Positions 1 to 9,749 of a DNA stretch of 64,000 nt are shown piece by piece; the stretch's first letter is position 1, and every line of letters begins with the position of its first letter. This DNA is from Aequorivita antarctica. GTDB taxonomy: Bacteria > Bacteroidota > Bacteroidia > Flavobacteriales > Flavobacteriaceae. Position numbers and translations under genes: made by a program. Under the pieces are notes generated by a model that was not told the DNA's origin, searched no databases, and was given only the letters and a program-made list of their open reading frames with translations. The stretch is taken from the NCBI RefSeq assembly GCF_007997155.1, contig NZ_VORT01000003.1, positions 186,001 to 250,000 on the forward strand, read 5' to 3'.

Positions 1-893
1 TCAAAAATTTGAGAGGTACTTTTTGATTTAAAATTTTCATCAATATGTTTTATAAGTGCAGTAGTCTTTTTATAATTTTCAATCACATAAGTTTTTCTTC
101 TATAAAGTCCATTTGAGTGCCATAGATGTCTGTAACCACTTGCTCCGATTAATTCACTATATAAATCAGTAAATCTTCTTTTATTGATGGGCGAGTCACT
201 TATTTCTTGAAGATTTTTTTTAGCTTCTTTATACCGTCTAATTTTATCTTTCAGACCAATTTGCTCATCTTTATTATTTAAATATCTGTCATAATATTTA
301 TTCAGCAGTTTTTTATTTATATAGGGTTCGTTGCTTATTTCTTCTTTAGCCTTTTCTATTGCTTTTTTAATTTTTTCATATTTGCCTTTATATTGTTGCA
401 ATTGAAGGTAAGCAGCTTCAGAAACATAATCCTGTTCCAGAAGATTGTCAAAATAATCTTGAATTTCAATGGCTTCTTTGACTTTAGGAGCGTAGTGATT
501 TAATACGGACAATTCCTCATTTTTCTCCCAAGCATTTTTAGTGAGGTTTGCGGAACCAATAACTACAGATACTTTCTTACTGGTTCTGAATAAATACAAT
601 TTAGGGTGAAAAGCTGCATTCTTCATTTCAGCTAAATACAATATTAGCAGCCTATTTTCATTGGATAGTTTGTAGAGTTTTAATAGTGCTTCTGGACTTG
701 ATACCATCATATTAAGCCCTACAACCAAACGGACTCTTGCTTTATCTTTTAATGCATTTTGAATTAATTTTATAATTAAAGAATAACCACCGTCTGTCAA
801 AAATGCTACTGCTATATCAATCTCATTGGAATTTTGCCACAGATTAATTATAGTTTGCTTGTGGTTAATTTCTTTATTTGTGATTATTTCCAT
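1..893 (-). CDS. Phospholipase D-like nuclease domain protein, 3' end cut by window edge
   Basis: Reading leftward from an ATG at 893, the frame is open to the window edge (about 297 residues). Around residues 96-116 it carries a single HxK...GSxN motif (H96-P-K98, then G113-S-A-N116-L-T), the signature of PLD-superfamily phosphodiesterases of the kind found in some restriction enzymes (BfiI/NgoFVII class) and restriction-associated helicases. The usual Asp after HxK is not evident. The following part is Lys/Glu-rich and probably helical. It is the fourth gene of the leftward hsdM-hsdS cluster, 43 bp after the preceding gene, so a role in DNA restriction is inferred. The C-terminus and any helicase part are outside the window. 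Confidence 0.75.
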   Translation of the reverse strand, partial: MEIITNKEINHKQTIINLWQNSNEIDIAVAFLTDGGYSLIIKLIQNALKDKARVRLVVGLNMMVSSPEALLKLYKLSNENRLLILYLAEMKNAAFHPKLYLFRTSKKVSVVIGSANLTKNAWEKNEELSVLNHYAPKVKEAIEIQDYFDNLLEQDYVSEAAYLQLQQYKGKYEKIKKAIEKAKEEISNEPYINKKLLNKYYDRYLNNKDEQIGLKDKIRRYKEAKKNLQEISDSPINKRRFTDLYSELIGASGYRHLWHSNGLYRRKTYVIENYKKTTALIKHIDENFKSKSTSQIF

Positions 894-936
894 TCAACAT
901 TTTTAAAAATTGAAATTATATTATCTATTAATATTA

Positions 937-2037
937 TCACTCATTAGGTTTTTTTATTATAGCAGTTCCATCAGCAAAAAATTCAAAATCTTCAGAAGAA
1001 AAGGATTCGAAATTCATTTTAGGGGAAATTTGTGTTTCAGATTTTTCAAGATATCTTACTACGGTTTCGGATATAGCAGGCAAAAAGTTTATAGGATTCC
1101 TATTAATAAATCTTATCAAAGAGAAAATTTCAAAAAATCCCGATGAAAAAATATCATCCTTAATTGAAAAATCTTCTAGATTTGGAAAACCATCGGGAAT
1201 AAAGTATTTATTGTCATCAATAAAAATTTCTGATAAAGTGCTTATTTCGATGGATTTACCATTCATTAAGTTTTTAGAATTTCTAAAATCTCCAATCATA
1301 TAAAACCAAGCGGCATAATGTAATTTTAAAACACTATCATTATCTTTAATTCGGTTAACTTCATTTTCAGGGTCAACCCAATGCAACATTGAATCATCAT
1401 CATTATTTTCATCTGACCATTCAGCACAAAATCCAAATTTTTTAGTGACATTATAATAACCGTTATTATTAATGATTTGCTCACCACTATCACATTGACT
1501 AAGTGCTTTCTTCAGCTTGGTTTTAAAACTTCCACTTGAGGTTGTTTCTTTTCCCTTAGATTCTACTAAACACAATTGATTAGATGCGATTTGGTTTTGT
1601 GCAACAAAATCGGGAGTAGAGCTTTTAGGTGGAATAGTAATTCCTCTATTTTTACAGAAAATGTGAAAATCGACTATATAAGGGTACCCATTCTTCTCTA
1701 AATATAAATAGACAGTTCCTTGAGATGTTTCTCCAATTCTTGAAGTTCTTGAGAAATCTCTTAAACTTTCAATCCTTTTAGAATTGATACGAATATTCGG
1801 ACTATGTCTATCTATCAAACTTGAGAGTCCAAGGTTAGAAGCAATAGCATCAAGCCAATATTCAGTATTGTATAAGTTTCTTGATGAAATGGTCATTGCT
1901 ATAGCGTGCGAGAGACGCCATCCATTGATTGGAAAATCGCTTGGCGAATTTAAGGGTAATGGAAGTCTTCTATTCAAGATTAAACTATTTTTGTCATATT
2001 CTTGAACTGTGATATTACGATTGTTAAAACAAAGCAT
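937..2037 (-). CDS. Candidate PD-(D/E)XK nuclease in the type I modification cluster
   Basis: 366 residues, no named family recognised. The middle holds a plausible PD-(D/E)XK core: TPDF at 141-144 (D143), a strand LCLVESKGK with E159 and K161, and downstream a Lys-rich helix ending ALSQC (Q181), the usual layout of restriction endonuclease-like folds. The N-terminal third and C-terminal 150 residues are unassigned. The start lies 10 bp after the hsdS stop, so it is very likely co-transcribed with hsdM and hsdS and followed by the PLD-like gene. Inference: a DNA-cleaving or accessory subunit of this system. No hsdR is visible in the window; a normal one could lie beyond the left edge. Confidence 0.7.
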   Translation of the reverse strand: MLCFNNRNITVQEYDKNSLILNRRLPLPLNSPSDFPINGWRLSHAIAMTISSRNLYNTEYWLDAIASNLGLSSLIDRHSPNIRINSKRIESLRDFSRTSRIGETSQGTVYLYLEKNGYPYIVDFHIFCKNRGITIPPKSSTPDFVAQNQIASNQLCLVESKGKETTSSGSFKTKLKKALSQCDSGEQIINNNGYYNVTKKFGFCAEWSDENNDDDSMLHWVDPENEVNRIKDNDSVLKLHYAAWFYMIGDFRNSKNLMNGKSIEISTLSEIFIDDNKYFIPDGFPNLEDFSIKDDIFSSGFFEIFSLIRFINRNPINFLPAISETVVRYLEKSETQISPKMNFESFSSEDFEFFADGTAIIKKPNE

Positions 2038-2047
2038 AAGTTTATAT

Positions 2048-3337
2048 TTAAGTTTTTACTCTAATCCTCCCCGTCAACAACTGCTGCATCAAACCTTTTT
2101 TAAGTTCTTGGTATTCGGTTTTTTTATCTTCTTGGATTTGGAGTTTTTCGTCTACAGACTTTAATATTTCTGCGATTTCTTCTTGTTCTTGAATTGGAGG
2201 TAAGGGTATTTTAGTTTCCCTAACTTGCTTTAAACTAAGCTGAGGATAGGCTTGACCTGTGGTGATTTTTAAATACTCTTGAATAATTAACGCTTGGCTT
2301 AAATACTGAAAAACAAACTGGCTTGATAAGGATGAGTCTGTAATTCTTATCCGAGCAATATGCTGATTAATGTTACCATTTTTATATTCCATAGGATAAA
2401 TACATACCCTCCCAACATTTCCAGTAATTGTCATTAAAATATCCCCACCCTTAATTTTGGAGCGTTCCATTGCATTGTTTGCTTCATCTGAAATATGCAT
2501 TGCGCCAGACAAAATAAACCCATTAGGGCTTACACATTCGCTTCTTAAAAATTGGATGCCAGTTTCTTGCCACTCATATCCATAGGTTGTTGGTGTTGAG
2601 CCTTTAGTTATAAAATGTGAGTGTGATTCAAGATTTGAAATCTCCCAGCTCTCAGGAATCTCCCCCAAGGGCGAATCTTTAAATTTGGTATGGCTGATGC
2701 CTTTGGTGAGCAGTTGCTGCATCAAGCCTTTTTTAAGGTTTTGGGTTTCGGCAATACGCTGGTCTATGGAATCAATCTTTTCATCTGCCGTGGAAAGGAT
2801 TTCGGCTATTTTTTGTTGTTCGGGGAGGGGTGGAAGAGGGATGAAACTATCTTTAATCTGTTGGGTTCCTATATTGGCCTGCGCTCCCTGAGATGCATTG
2901 TTACGACAATGTCTGAGCCAACTTTCAGAATTTCCAATGTATGAGAGGTAAGAGGGATTTATTACATCTTCTTGCAATCTTAAATGACCTACACGTTGAT
3001 TTAATAGATATTTTTCTCCTTGATTTATAATAGTCATCCTACCGATTAAATCTTTATTTGGAGTTACGTCCGTCATTGCCATTATAAGGTCACCTTTTTT
3101 TAGTAGATATCTTTGTAGGGAGTTCTCCTCGTTTTTGTTCCATTTTTTGTGCTTATTGATATCAAATTGAAATCTTCCATCAAGAGAAATCATAGCCATT
3201 GAAATAATAGGAATACCATTCTGGACATATCCTTTCGAGGAAAATGCATATCCATTCTGAAATTCTGTAATAACTTCTTCAATTTTAGAAACTTTCCAAT
3301 CATTAGGTACACTAACACCATTTATATTTTTCCTCAT
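2048..3337 (-). CDS. hsdS: Type I restriction-modification specificity subunit
   Basis: 429 residues with the classic two-half layout: target recognition domain 1, a conserved helical region beginning PLPPLPEQQKIAEIL and ending KKGLMQQLLT, target recognition domain 2, and a second copy of that helical region at the C-terminus (IPLPPIQEQEEIAEIL ... KKGLMQQLLTGRIRV). Known role: each TRD reads half of a bipartite DNA target and the helices space them and bind HsdM. The start overlaps the hsdM stop by 4 bp (ATGA type), indicating translational coupling. The sequence recognised cannot be read from the protein. Confidence 0.96.
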   Translation of the reverse strand: MRKNINGVSVPNDWKVSKIEEVITEFQNGYAFSSKGYVQNGIPIISMAMISLDGRFQFDINKHKKWNKNEENSLQRYLLKKGDLIMAMTDVTPNKDLIGRMTIINQGEKYLLNQRVGHLRLQEDVINPSYLSYIGNSESWLRHCRNNASQGAQANIGTQQIKDSFIPLPPLPEQQKIAEILSTADEKIDSIDQRIAETQNLKKGLMQQLLTKGISHTKFKDSPLGEIPESWEISNLESHSHFITKGSTPTTYGYEWQETGIQFLRSECVSPNGFILSGAMHISDEANNAMERSKIKGGDILMTITGNVGRVCIYPMEYKNGNINQHIARIRITDSSLSSQFVFQYLSQALIIQEYLKITTGQAYPQLSLKQVRETKIPLPPIQEQEEIAEILKSVDEKLQIQEDKKTEYQELKKGLMQQLLTGRIRVKT

Positions 3338-4887
3338 ATCCCTAACTCTTTTAAAAACGCAGCTAACTTTTCATCAATATCTTTTTCCTCAGCTTTCAAG
3401 GTTTCAATATTTCTTTTTACCAATGCCAAATCAACAATGGGTTCGGGTTCGCTGGTATCTATATATCTTGAGATGTTTAGGTTGTAATCGTTTTCCTTTA
3501 TTTCAGTTAAAGAGACAATGCGCATATATTTTTCAACGTCTGCAAATCCATCATAGGCATCTACAATTTTAGAAACGTGCTTTTCTTCCAGTTCGTTTTG
3601 GTTTTTGCCTTCCTTATAATCACTGCTGGCATCAATAATAACCACTTTACCTTTTTGCTCAGGAGTTTTGCTTTTATTGATAATCCAAATAGAGGCGGGT
3701 ATACCTGTGTTATAAAACAAAGCACTTGGCAGGCCAACAATACCTTCCACCAAATCTGCTTTAAGCAAACCTTTTCTGATAGCACCTTCAGTTCCACTTC
3801 TAAACAGGGTTCCGTGGGGCAATACCACTCCTGCTTTTCCATCTTGTTTTAGTACAGCAATCATATGTTGTAAAAAAGCCAAATCTGCATAGCCTCTGGG
3901 CGGAACTCCATATTGCAATCTGCCATAAGGGTCTGTTACCACTTTGGAGTAATTGGGAGTAATCTTTTTTTCTTTTCCATCCTTGCCCAATTTGGTCTGG
4001 ATATTGGTTTCCGCTGCTGCCCACCATTTATCCATCGAAAATGGAGGATTGGCAATTACACGGTCAAAGAGCATCAATTCATTATCTTCATTCCTGTGTT
4101 TTGGGTCATTAATGGTATCTCCTTTGCGAAGGTCTGCATCCATAAAGTTGTGCAAAATCATATTCAGCTTTCCTATTGCCCAAGTACTTAGGTTTTTCTC
4201 CTGCCCATAGAGTGAAACATTTACATTGTTTCCAACCTTTCCATTGGGTTGCTCTGCTATGTATCTTGCAGATTCTATCAACATACCACCACTACCAAAT
4301 GTTGGGTCATATACCTTGTTTTTGGGCTCTGGTTTAATAAGGTTTACTATTAATTGTACAACACCTCTTGGGGTATAGAACTCGCCTCCTTTTTTGCCAG
4401 CATCATCTGCAAATTGTTTTATAAGATACTCATATGCATCGCCTAGGAGGTCGGGTGTAGCCAAATCGGCATTACTCAATGAGTACTGATTGAAGTGGCT
4501 TAGGAGACGCTGTAATAGAGCGTCAGATAGCTTTTCTTTATCTCCGAACTTGGTGGCAGTAAGCACACCTTCCAAAGTGGTATTTTCACTTTCAATAGCT
4601 GCAAAAGCTTTATCCAATGCAATACCAATATTTTCCGTTTGGCCTTTGATGAATTTCCATCTGGCCTGTTGTGGAATTTGGATGTAGGTATCATCTTCAG
4701 CTTCTTGCCTAGAGACTTTATCACGCTGCATTATATTTTCTACTTCTTCTTCAAAAACATCATTTGCCCTCTTAAGAAACAGCAGCCCGAAGATGTAGTT
4801 TTTAAAGTCTGAGGAGTCAATGCTTCCTCTTAATATGTTGGCTGAATCCCATAACCAGGATTCGAGGGTTTCTAATTTTAGGGTCAT
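3334..4887 (-). CDS. hsdM: Type I restriction-modification DNA methyltransferase subunit
   Basis: 517 residues. N-terminal HsdM helical domain (1-150), then the adenine-N6 methyltransferase core: EFYTPRGVV at 169-177, SAM-binding DPTFGSGG at 194-201 and catalytic NPPF at 280-283. The C-terminal helical tail would contact HsdS. Family role: with HsdS it methylates adenine in the bipartite target; with HsdR it forms the restriction complex. First gene of the leftward cluster. The 128 bp to the divergent glycosyltransferase gene should hold its promoter. Confidence 0.97.
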   Translation of the reverse strand: MTLKLETLESWLWDSANILRGSIDSSDFKNYIFGLLFLKRANDVFEEEVENIMQRDKVSRQEAEDDTYIQIPQQARWKFIKGQTENIGIALDKAFAAIESENTTLEGVLTATKFGDKEKLSDALLQRLLSHFNQYSLSNADLATPDLLGDAYEYLIKQFADDAGKKGGEFYTPRGVVQLIVNLIKPEPKNKVYDPTFGSGGMLIESARYIAEQPNGKVGNNVNVSLYGQEKNLSTWAIGKLNMILHNFMDADLRKGDTINDPKHRNEDNELMLFDRVIANPPFSMDKWWAAAETNIQTKLGKDGKEKKITPNYSKVVTDPYGRLQYGVPPRGYADLAFLQHMIAVLKQDGKAGVVLPHGTLFRSGTEGAIRKGLLKADLVEGIVGLPSALFYNTGIPASIWIINKSKTPEQKGKVVIIDASSDYKEGKNQNELEEKHVSKIVDAYDGFADVEKYMRIVSLTEIKENDYNLNISRYIDTSEPEPIVDLALVKRNIETLKAEEKDIDEKLAAFLKELGI

Positions 4888-5015
4888 TTAATTGGAATTG
4901 ATTGTTTGTAAAGAGAGTAAATTTTACAGGTATAATCAAGAAATTTAGATTATTTTTCAACAAAGTTTTAATATAATTGAACCTTTAATAAACATATGAA
5001 CTATTTAAAATTAAT

Positions 5016-5741
5016 ATGGTAAAAGAGTTATCCGAAGAAACACTAGTTGTTGTGCCAGCTTACAATGCTCAAAACACTATTCTTAAAGTAATAAATGAAA
5101 TTATTGAAAGTGGATTTAAAAATATTTTAATAAGTGATGATTTCAGCAATACCTCCATTCAGCCCATAGTTGGTAAACTAGATGATAAAATAATTTTTAT
5201 TGAACAAAAGGAAAATTTAGGTTACGGAGGAAACCAAAAGTTCTTATATAACTATGCTCTCAGAAACAATTTTAAATACGTAGTTATGATTCACGGAGAT
5301 TTACAATATACTCCAACACTAATACCTCCTTTAGTAACTATGTTGAAATTTGCAAAATATGACTTTGTATTTGGTTCTAGAATATTAGGTGGTAATGCAA
5401 CAAAAAATGGAATGCCTATAATTAAGTTTATCGCAAATAGGAGTTTGACGTTATTTCAAAATATGATGACTGGATATAAACTTTCTGAGTACCATAGTGG
5501 ACTAAGAGCCTATAATTCGGAAATATTAAAAAGCATCAATTTCAATGAGTTTTCAAATAAATTTTTGTTTGATAATCAAATGCTATTAGCACTAATTAAA
5601 AAAAAATACAAAATTGGCGAAGTTTCTTGTATAACTAAGTATGATACTAACTCATCCTCTATTAGTTATAAAGAATCTACTATCTATGCAATAGGAGTTA
5701 TAAAGCTGACATTCAAGCATTTTTTTAGAAACATTCTTTAA
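5016..5741 (+). CDS. Glycosyltransferase family 2 protein
   Basis: 241 residues, a single GT-A domain. The nucleotide-binding start VVVPAYNAQNT (11-21), the DD pair at 41-42 and the metal-site region HGDLQY (93-98, matching the H-x-D-x-Q-Y variant common in this subgroup) are visible, as is HSGLRAY later. Family members move a sugar from a nucleotide donor onto a lipid carrier such as polyprenyl phosphate. No membrane helices of its own. Convergent with the GT-C-like gene, overlapping it by 17 bp. Inference: it could charge a polyprenyl-phosphate sugar used by that membrane protein. Strongly AT-rich like the rest of the island. Confidence 0.85.
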   Translation: MVKELSEETLVVVPAYNAQNTILKVINEIIESGFKNILISDDFSNTSIQPIVGKLDDKIIFIEQKENLGYGGNQKFLYNYALRNNFKYVVMIHGDLQYTPTLIPPLVTMLKFAKYDFVFGSRILGGNATKNGMPIIKFIANRSLTLFQNMMTGYKLSEYHSGLRAYNSEILKSINFNEFSNKFLFDNQMLLALIKKKYKIGEVSCITKYDTNSSSISYKESTIYAIGVIKLTFKHFFRNIL

Positions 5742-7164
5742 AAGAATAAACTTTTACACCTTTAGACGATAGACTCTCAATTTCCTCAAACTCATAATCA
5801 TTATTAAAAGCATCTATATCTATGATGTCAAATCTATTTATTAAAATGTTCTCTTGGTCTAAATGAAATTCTAAAAAATTCTTTTGTGCAGAAAAGATGT
5901 CAATGGATTCGCTATTAGAATTCAGCATTGAAATCAATACAAAATTATCGTGAAGTGCTATTCTTTTACCTCTATCGGATAATGCATCAATTTTATCATT
6001 AATACTGTGGTATTCAGCATACTCTTCTCTTCCAAATTCCTTCAGCATATCAATATTCTTAAAAATCAAAACTGAACATCCAATAATTATACAAGAAAAA
6101 GCAATTTTCTGAAACATCTGATTATTTCTTTTACCAAAAATCATATAACCTATTAATAAAGGAGTAGTATTAAACATATACCTGAAACTTTCAAAATGAG
6201 TTATCTCTCCCGCTTCGATTGCATATTGGCCTCTATAATGAAAGCTATAAAGTAAAATAAATGAAAACCAAATTAGAATTAATATGCCAGATTTTTTAGA
6301 TGGTCTTCTGGCTAGAAGTATAAAAATCAGTAAAATGAAGAATCCATCAAATCTAAAAAAAGCTTTCAAATAAGTTGGAAATTGAAAGATAAAGTAATCT
6401 ACTGAAAAAGTACTTCTTCCTAAATAAGAAGCTTCTAATCCTTCAGTATAAAAAGGGTTGATAGCAAACTGTGTTAATATTAAAAAAAGAGCAAAAATCC
6501 AAAAAGTATACTTTCTAATAAGATATTTTGGATTAATTAATATTAATGTAGAAAGATAAATGAGGTTCTCTCTCTTAACAATCACAAGAATTATAAGCAA
6601 CAATAAAGCTGTCCATAGCCACCACTTCATATTTTTCAGAAGGTATTGATGAAGACTTATAATAAAAATTAAAGCTAAACAAAAAGACAAGTTTTCTATT
6701 AATCCACTATTGAATACATATAATACAGGTAAGGAAGATATAAAAACGACCATAAACGTTACTCCGACAAAATCATCTTTGTAGAAGATAAAAACAACTA
6801 AGAAACATAATCCAAACAGAATAGCATTTCCAAATTTATGAATCAAATATTGTTTCTTAATGTTCAATATTTTTGCAACAGAAAAAAGGTATGCAGAATA
6901 GGTGATGTAATGACCTGTATAAGACGAGACAGATATACACTCTCCGTTAACTCTTGATTCACATCCGTGAGTCCTAAAGTCCTTTACAAAAGGAGCTAAA
7001 TTTGCCTGACTTGCAACGTGGGCACTTATAAAAGAATCTTCATATTCGAAACCATAAAACTTAATAGAATGTAATGGCTTGAATACAATCACTAAACCAA
7101 TGATTAGTGTAGTACCCATTAGGTAAACTCTATTTTTCCTCCAAAATTGGCTTAACTTCTGCAT
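5725..7164 (-). CDS. Polytopic membrane protein, GT-C glycosyltransferase-like, coupled to hxsC
   Basis: 479 residues, most of it hydrophobic, with many predicted membrane segments. After the first helix comes an extracytoplasmic loop starting YEDSFISAH (E42, D43), reminiscent of the acidic pair after TM1 in GT-C (PMT/ArnT/GT39-like) transferases. A soluble tail of about 90 residues ends the protein. The assigned start overlaps hxsC by 35 bp; an alternative ATG at 7119 gives a start 11 bp after the hxsC stop but removes the basic RKNR segment preceding TM1. Either way it is translationally linked to the hxs genes. Not a recognised Hxs family; glycosyl transfer is inferred. Confidence 0.7.
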   Translation of the reverse strand: MQKLSQFWRKNRVYLMGTTLIIGLVIVFKPLHSIKFYGFEYEDSFISAHVASQANLAPFVKDFRTHGCESRVNGECISVSSYTGHYITYSAYLFSVAKILNIKKQYLIHKFGNAILFGLCFLVVFIFYKDDFVGVTFMVVFISSLPVLYVFNSGLIENLSFCLALIFIISLHQYLLKNMKWWLWTALLLLIILVIVKRENLIYLSTLILINPKYLIRKYTFWIFALFLILTQFAINPFYTEGLEASYLGRSTFSVDYFIFQFPTYLKAFFRFDGFFILLIFILLARRPSKKSGILILIWFSFILLYSFHYRGQYAIEAGEITHFESFRYMFNTTPLLIGYMIFGKRNNQMFQKIAFSCIIIGCSVLIFKNIDMLKEFGREEYAEYHSINDKIDALSDRGKRIALHDNFVLISMLNSNSESIDIFSAQKNFLEFHLDQENILINRFDIIDIDAFNNDYEFEEIESLSSKGVKVYSFKECF

Positions 7165-8269
7165 ATTTAATATTCCAAGTAAAGAATCCCGAGCAATCTT
7201 TTTTCACAATACATTTCTCGCATTCAGGCTTAAAACTGTTTTTCCAGTCAGAAATAGATTGTTTTGCATAACTCCATAATGACTCAGGAATATGACATAA
7301 AGGTGTGTTATATATTGAAACATTGTATTTCCAACTAGATAGAAATTTTAATGAGGATTGAAGATTGCCTTCTGCCATTAAAGAATCCTCTTCAATTAAT
7401 TGAGATTTATTAGCTTTAGTGTAACCAATAATCTCTAAACCCATAAAAGTAATATGGTAAACAAATGGAAAATTCTTATGTATAAATTTAGAGAGAGGTA
7501 ATAATCTAGGGTTAGATAATTTATGTAAAACTACCCTAATTTCTACTGGAAAACCTAAACTACTTATTTTATGAATTCCTAAACAAGTTTGGTGAAATGC
7601 ATCTTTAGCTTGAACTATGTGGTCGTGTATCTTGTAAACATCTGAATAAAGAGGTATAGCGAAAACTACATTTCTTCTTACCTCAATAGAACTGAGAGTA
7701 TTTATCATACTGTCTAGGGCAAGCATTCTTCCATTTGACAAAATTGTAATCAATAAATCTGGAAATTTATTTAGGATTTTGTTAATCAACAATACTAATC
7801 TTTCACCTAACAATGTTGGCTCTCCACCAGTAATAGTTAAGTGTTTAGGTGAATCATTTAATAAGTCAATAGCATAATCCCAAATAAAATAGTTTTCTAA
7901 AGTATCGTCAATATCCAAAGGTGGTTGACTACACATCAAACAATTTGAATTACACCTAATTGTGGCAAAAATAAAATTATTACTACTTTTAGTTCTATAT
8001 ACTGACCTTACCTTTGAATTTCTTACAGAGATTATGTCATCGACTTCTATATCATTAAGGCCTTTTATATTAGACAGACAATCCTCTTCTTCTCTACCCG
8101 AACTATCTAAATAGAATTGTTTAATTTTATTCGTCTTCAAGTCTTTTCCTTCTACAACAATAGAAGTTTCTTGATTCTTAAAGTTTTTGGATATAACTCT
8201 TCCAACGAATAACTCACTACTTGATTTTTCTACTTTACCTTTCCAAGAAAGTTTAATTTCTTCATTCAT
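7130..8269 (-). CDS. hxsC: His-Xaa-Ser system radical SAM maturase HxsC
   Basis: 379 residues. A radical SAM 4Fe-4S motif CX3CX2C lies at C106, C110 and C113 (RCNSNCLMC), followed by the SAM-binding TGGEPTLL stretch. C-terminal cysteines C325, C350, C353 and C359 could bind an auxiliary cluster. The N-terminal 95 residues form a beta-rich extension. Position, size and a second radical SAM gene upstream match HxsC of the His-Xaa-Ser repeat peptide systems. Known role: presumed post-translational modification of the HxS repeat protein. The start overlaps the hxsB end by 8 bp. Which of the two enzymes acts on which residue cannot be read from sequence. Confidence 0.88.
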   Translation of the reverse strand: MNEEIKLSWKGKVEKSSSELFVGRVISKNFKNQETSIVVEGKDLKTNKIKQFYLDSSGREEEDCLSNIKGLNDIEVDDIISVRNSKVRSVYRTKSSNNFIFATIRCNSNCLMCSQPPLDIDDTLENYFIWDYAIDLLNDSPKHLTITGGEPTLLGERLVLLINKILNKFPDLLITILSNGRMLALDSMINTLSSIEVRRNVVFAIPLYSDVYKIHDHIVQAKDAFHQTCLGIHKISSLGFPVEIRVVLHKLSNPRLLPLSKFIHKNFPFVYHITFMGLEIIGYTKANKSQLIEEDSLMAEGNLQSSLKFLSSWKYNVSIYNTPLCHIPESLWSYAKQSISDWKNSFKPECEKCIVKKDCSGFFTWNIKYAEVKPILEEK

Positions 8270-9749
8270 TATTTACCCAAGATTTAAAAATTTCTAGAGT
8301 ATCAGGTTCCTCATCAATTTTATTAAAAATTATATCTAAAACAGACATATTGCGTTGACAGAAGCTACTATCAGGTCTGAAGCCATACATATCTCCCTGT
8401 GTTGCGTGATGTACAACTGGGTCAGCACCACAATATACATTGTACGCACAAGTGCTACAGCCTGCCAGACAATCATTAATACCTGCATCTCCGATTTTTT
8501 CAATGACTGGATTGGCAAGTAATGTTTCCCAGCTATCATTAACAGTGCCTATTTGAAAAGTGAAATCTTTCATCTGTGCGAGCATTCGGGATTCGTCACT
8601 CAAAAAAATCTTACCATCATAATCGTATACTATGACACTGTTTATTAAGCCTGAAGGAGACATTAAGTCTACGTAATTTTCAGAATAAGCCGTAAGTATT
8701 TTCTTTAAAAGAATAGAAGTATATGTTTCCTTAAAATATTCACCATTTCTATTCAATTCTAATATATAATCTAACCCCTCACTATAGAATTTGATAAATT
8801 CGTTAGTTTGGTAATTACTGTTTTTGTTTTTTGTAGCAAAACCATAGGGAGAAATAGGTCTTAAAAAAACCGATTTGAATCCAAATTTCCTGTATTCATC
8901 AATAATTTTTATTGGATGTTCAAGAGATAAAGTTGTTGTTGTCATTAGTGCAGAGACATTTTCTCTACCTACAATTTCAAATGATAAATTTAATCCCTTC
9001 TCTACTAATGAATAGCTATTTCTTCCTGGCCTCTTTCTATTTTCATTATGTAACTCCTCGTGCCCATCAAGTGAACAAGAAACAAGAACATTTTCCAGTT
9101 TACAAAATTCTAGAATCTCACTATTAATAGGCGCTAAGTTGGTGCATATCACATAATTAATACGTTTGTTAATTTTTTTTGCTTCTTCCTTTGTATAGGC
9201 TATGGCATCTTTGATTAAATCAAAAGCTAGAAGTGCTTCTCCACCTTGAAATTCCATTGTAATATCATCTTCGGGAGAAGCAAGCATTAAATTGATGCCC
9301 TTGTAAAGGTTTAAGTGAGAAAAATCAAATTTTTCTTTATTTTGAGAAACTCTTGAAACTTGGCAATACTGGCAGGTGTGATCACAACGTAACGTGATGA
9401 CAAAGATATGAAGTTGGGCAAAGTTAAAAGCATTAGTTTTCTTCGCTCTATATCTATTAGCTAATAGTTCTAAAGATTTTATATTATCGCTATCACTTAT
9501 AATATGATTACTCAGTAAGTCATAATACAAATCCTCACTTAGTTTAGAAGTATTTTTATTTACTAAATCTTCTACCGTTCCGTAAGGCGCAATAAGATAA
9601 TCACCAACCATACTAATGATAAGTTCTTTTCCTGAATTGAGTCTTTTAAAATTAAATGGTAATAACTTAATTCCAGTTGAATTTAAGTCATCATAAAAGT
9701 GAAGGTTCTGAAATTTTCTAAATTCCTTTCTTAAGGCGTTAATTTCCAT
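8262..9749 (-). CDS. hxsB: His-Xaa-Ser system radical SAM/SPASM-type maturase HxsB
   Basis: 495 residues. N-terminal region of about 110 residues, then radical SAM CX3CX2C at C122, C126 and C129 (RCDHTCQYC), and MEFQGGEALLAF as the SAM-binding glycine motif. The C-terminus is a SPASM-like cysteine cluster: C427, C431, C434, C440 and C464, including CSTCAYNVYCGADP. This is the arrangement of peptide-modifying radical SAM enzymes. Overlaps hxsD by 11 bp upstream and hxsC by 8 bp downstream, so the four hxs genes form one tightly packed unit. Assignment to HxsB rests on domain layout and neighbours. Confidence 0.9.
   Translation of the reverse strand: MEINALRKEFRKFQNLHFYDDLNSTGIKLLPFNFKRLNSGKELIISMVGDYLIAPYGTVEDLVNKNTSKLSEDLYYDLLSNHIISDSDNIKSLELLANRYRAKKTNAFNFAQLHIFVITLRCDHTCQYCQVSRVSQNKEKFDFSHLNLYKGINLMLASPEDDITMEFQGGEALLAFDLIKDAIAYTKEEAKKINKRINYVICTNLAPINSEILEFCKLENVLVSCSLDGHEELHNENRKRPGRNSYSLVEKGLNLSFEIVGRENVSALMTTTTLSLEHPIKIIDEYRKFGFKSVFLRPISPYGFATKNKNSNYQTNEFIKFYSEGLDYILELNRNGEYFKETYTSILLKKILTAYSENYVDLMSPSGLINSVIVYDYDGKIFLSDESRMLAQMKDFTFQIGTVNDSWETLLANPVIEKIGDAGINDCLAGCSTCAYNVYCGADPVVHHATQGDMYGFRPDSSFCQRNMSVLDIIFNKIDEEPDTLEIFKSWVNNE

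Noticed and set aside
910-1146. 78-residue rightward frame at the left end
   Set aside because: Antisense to the end of the PD-(D/E)XK-like gene, low complexity.
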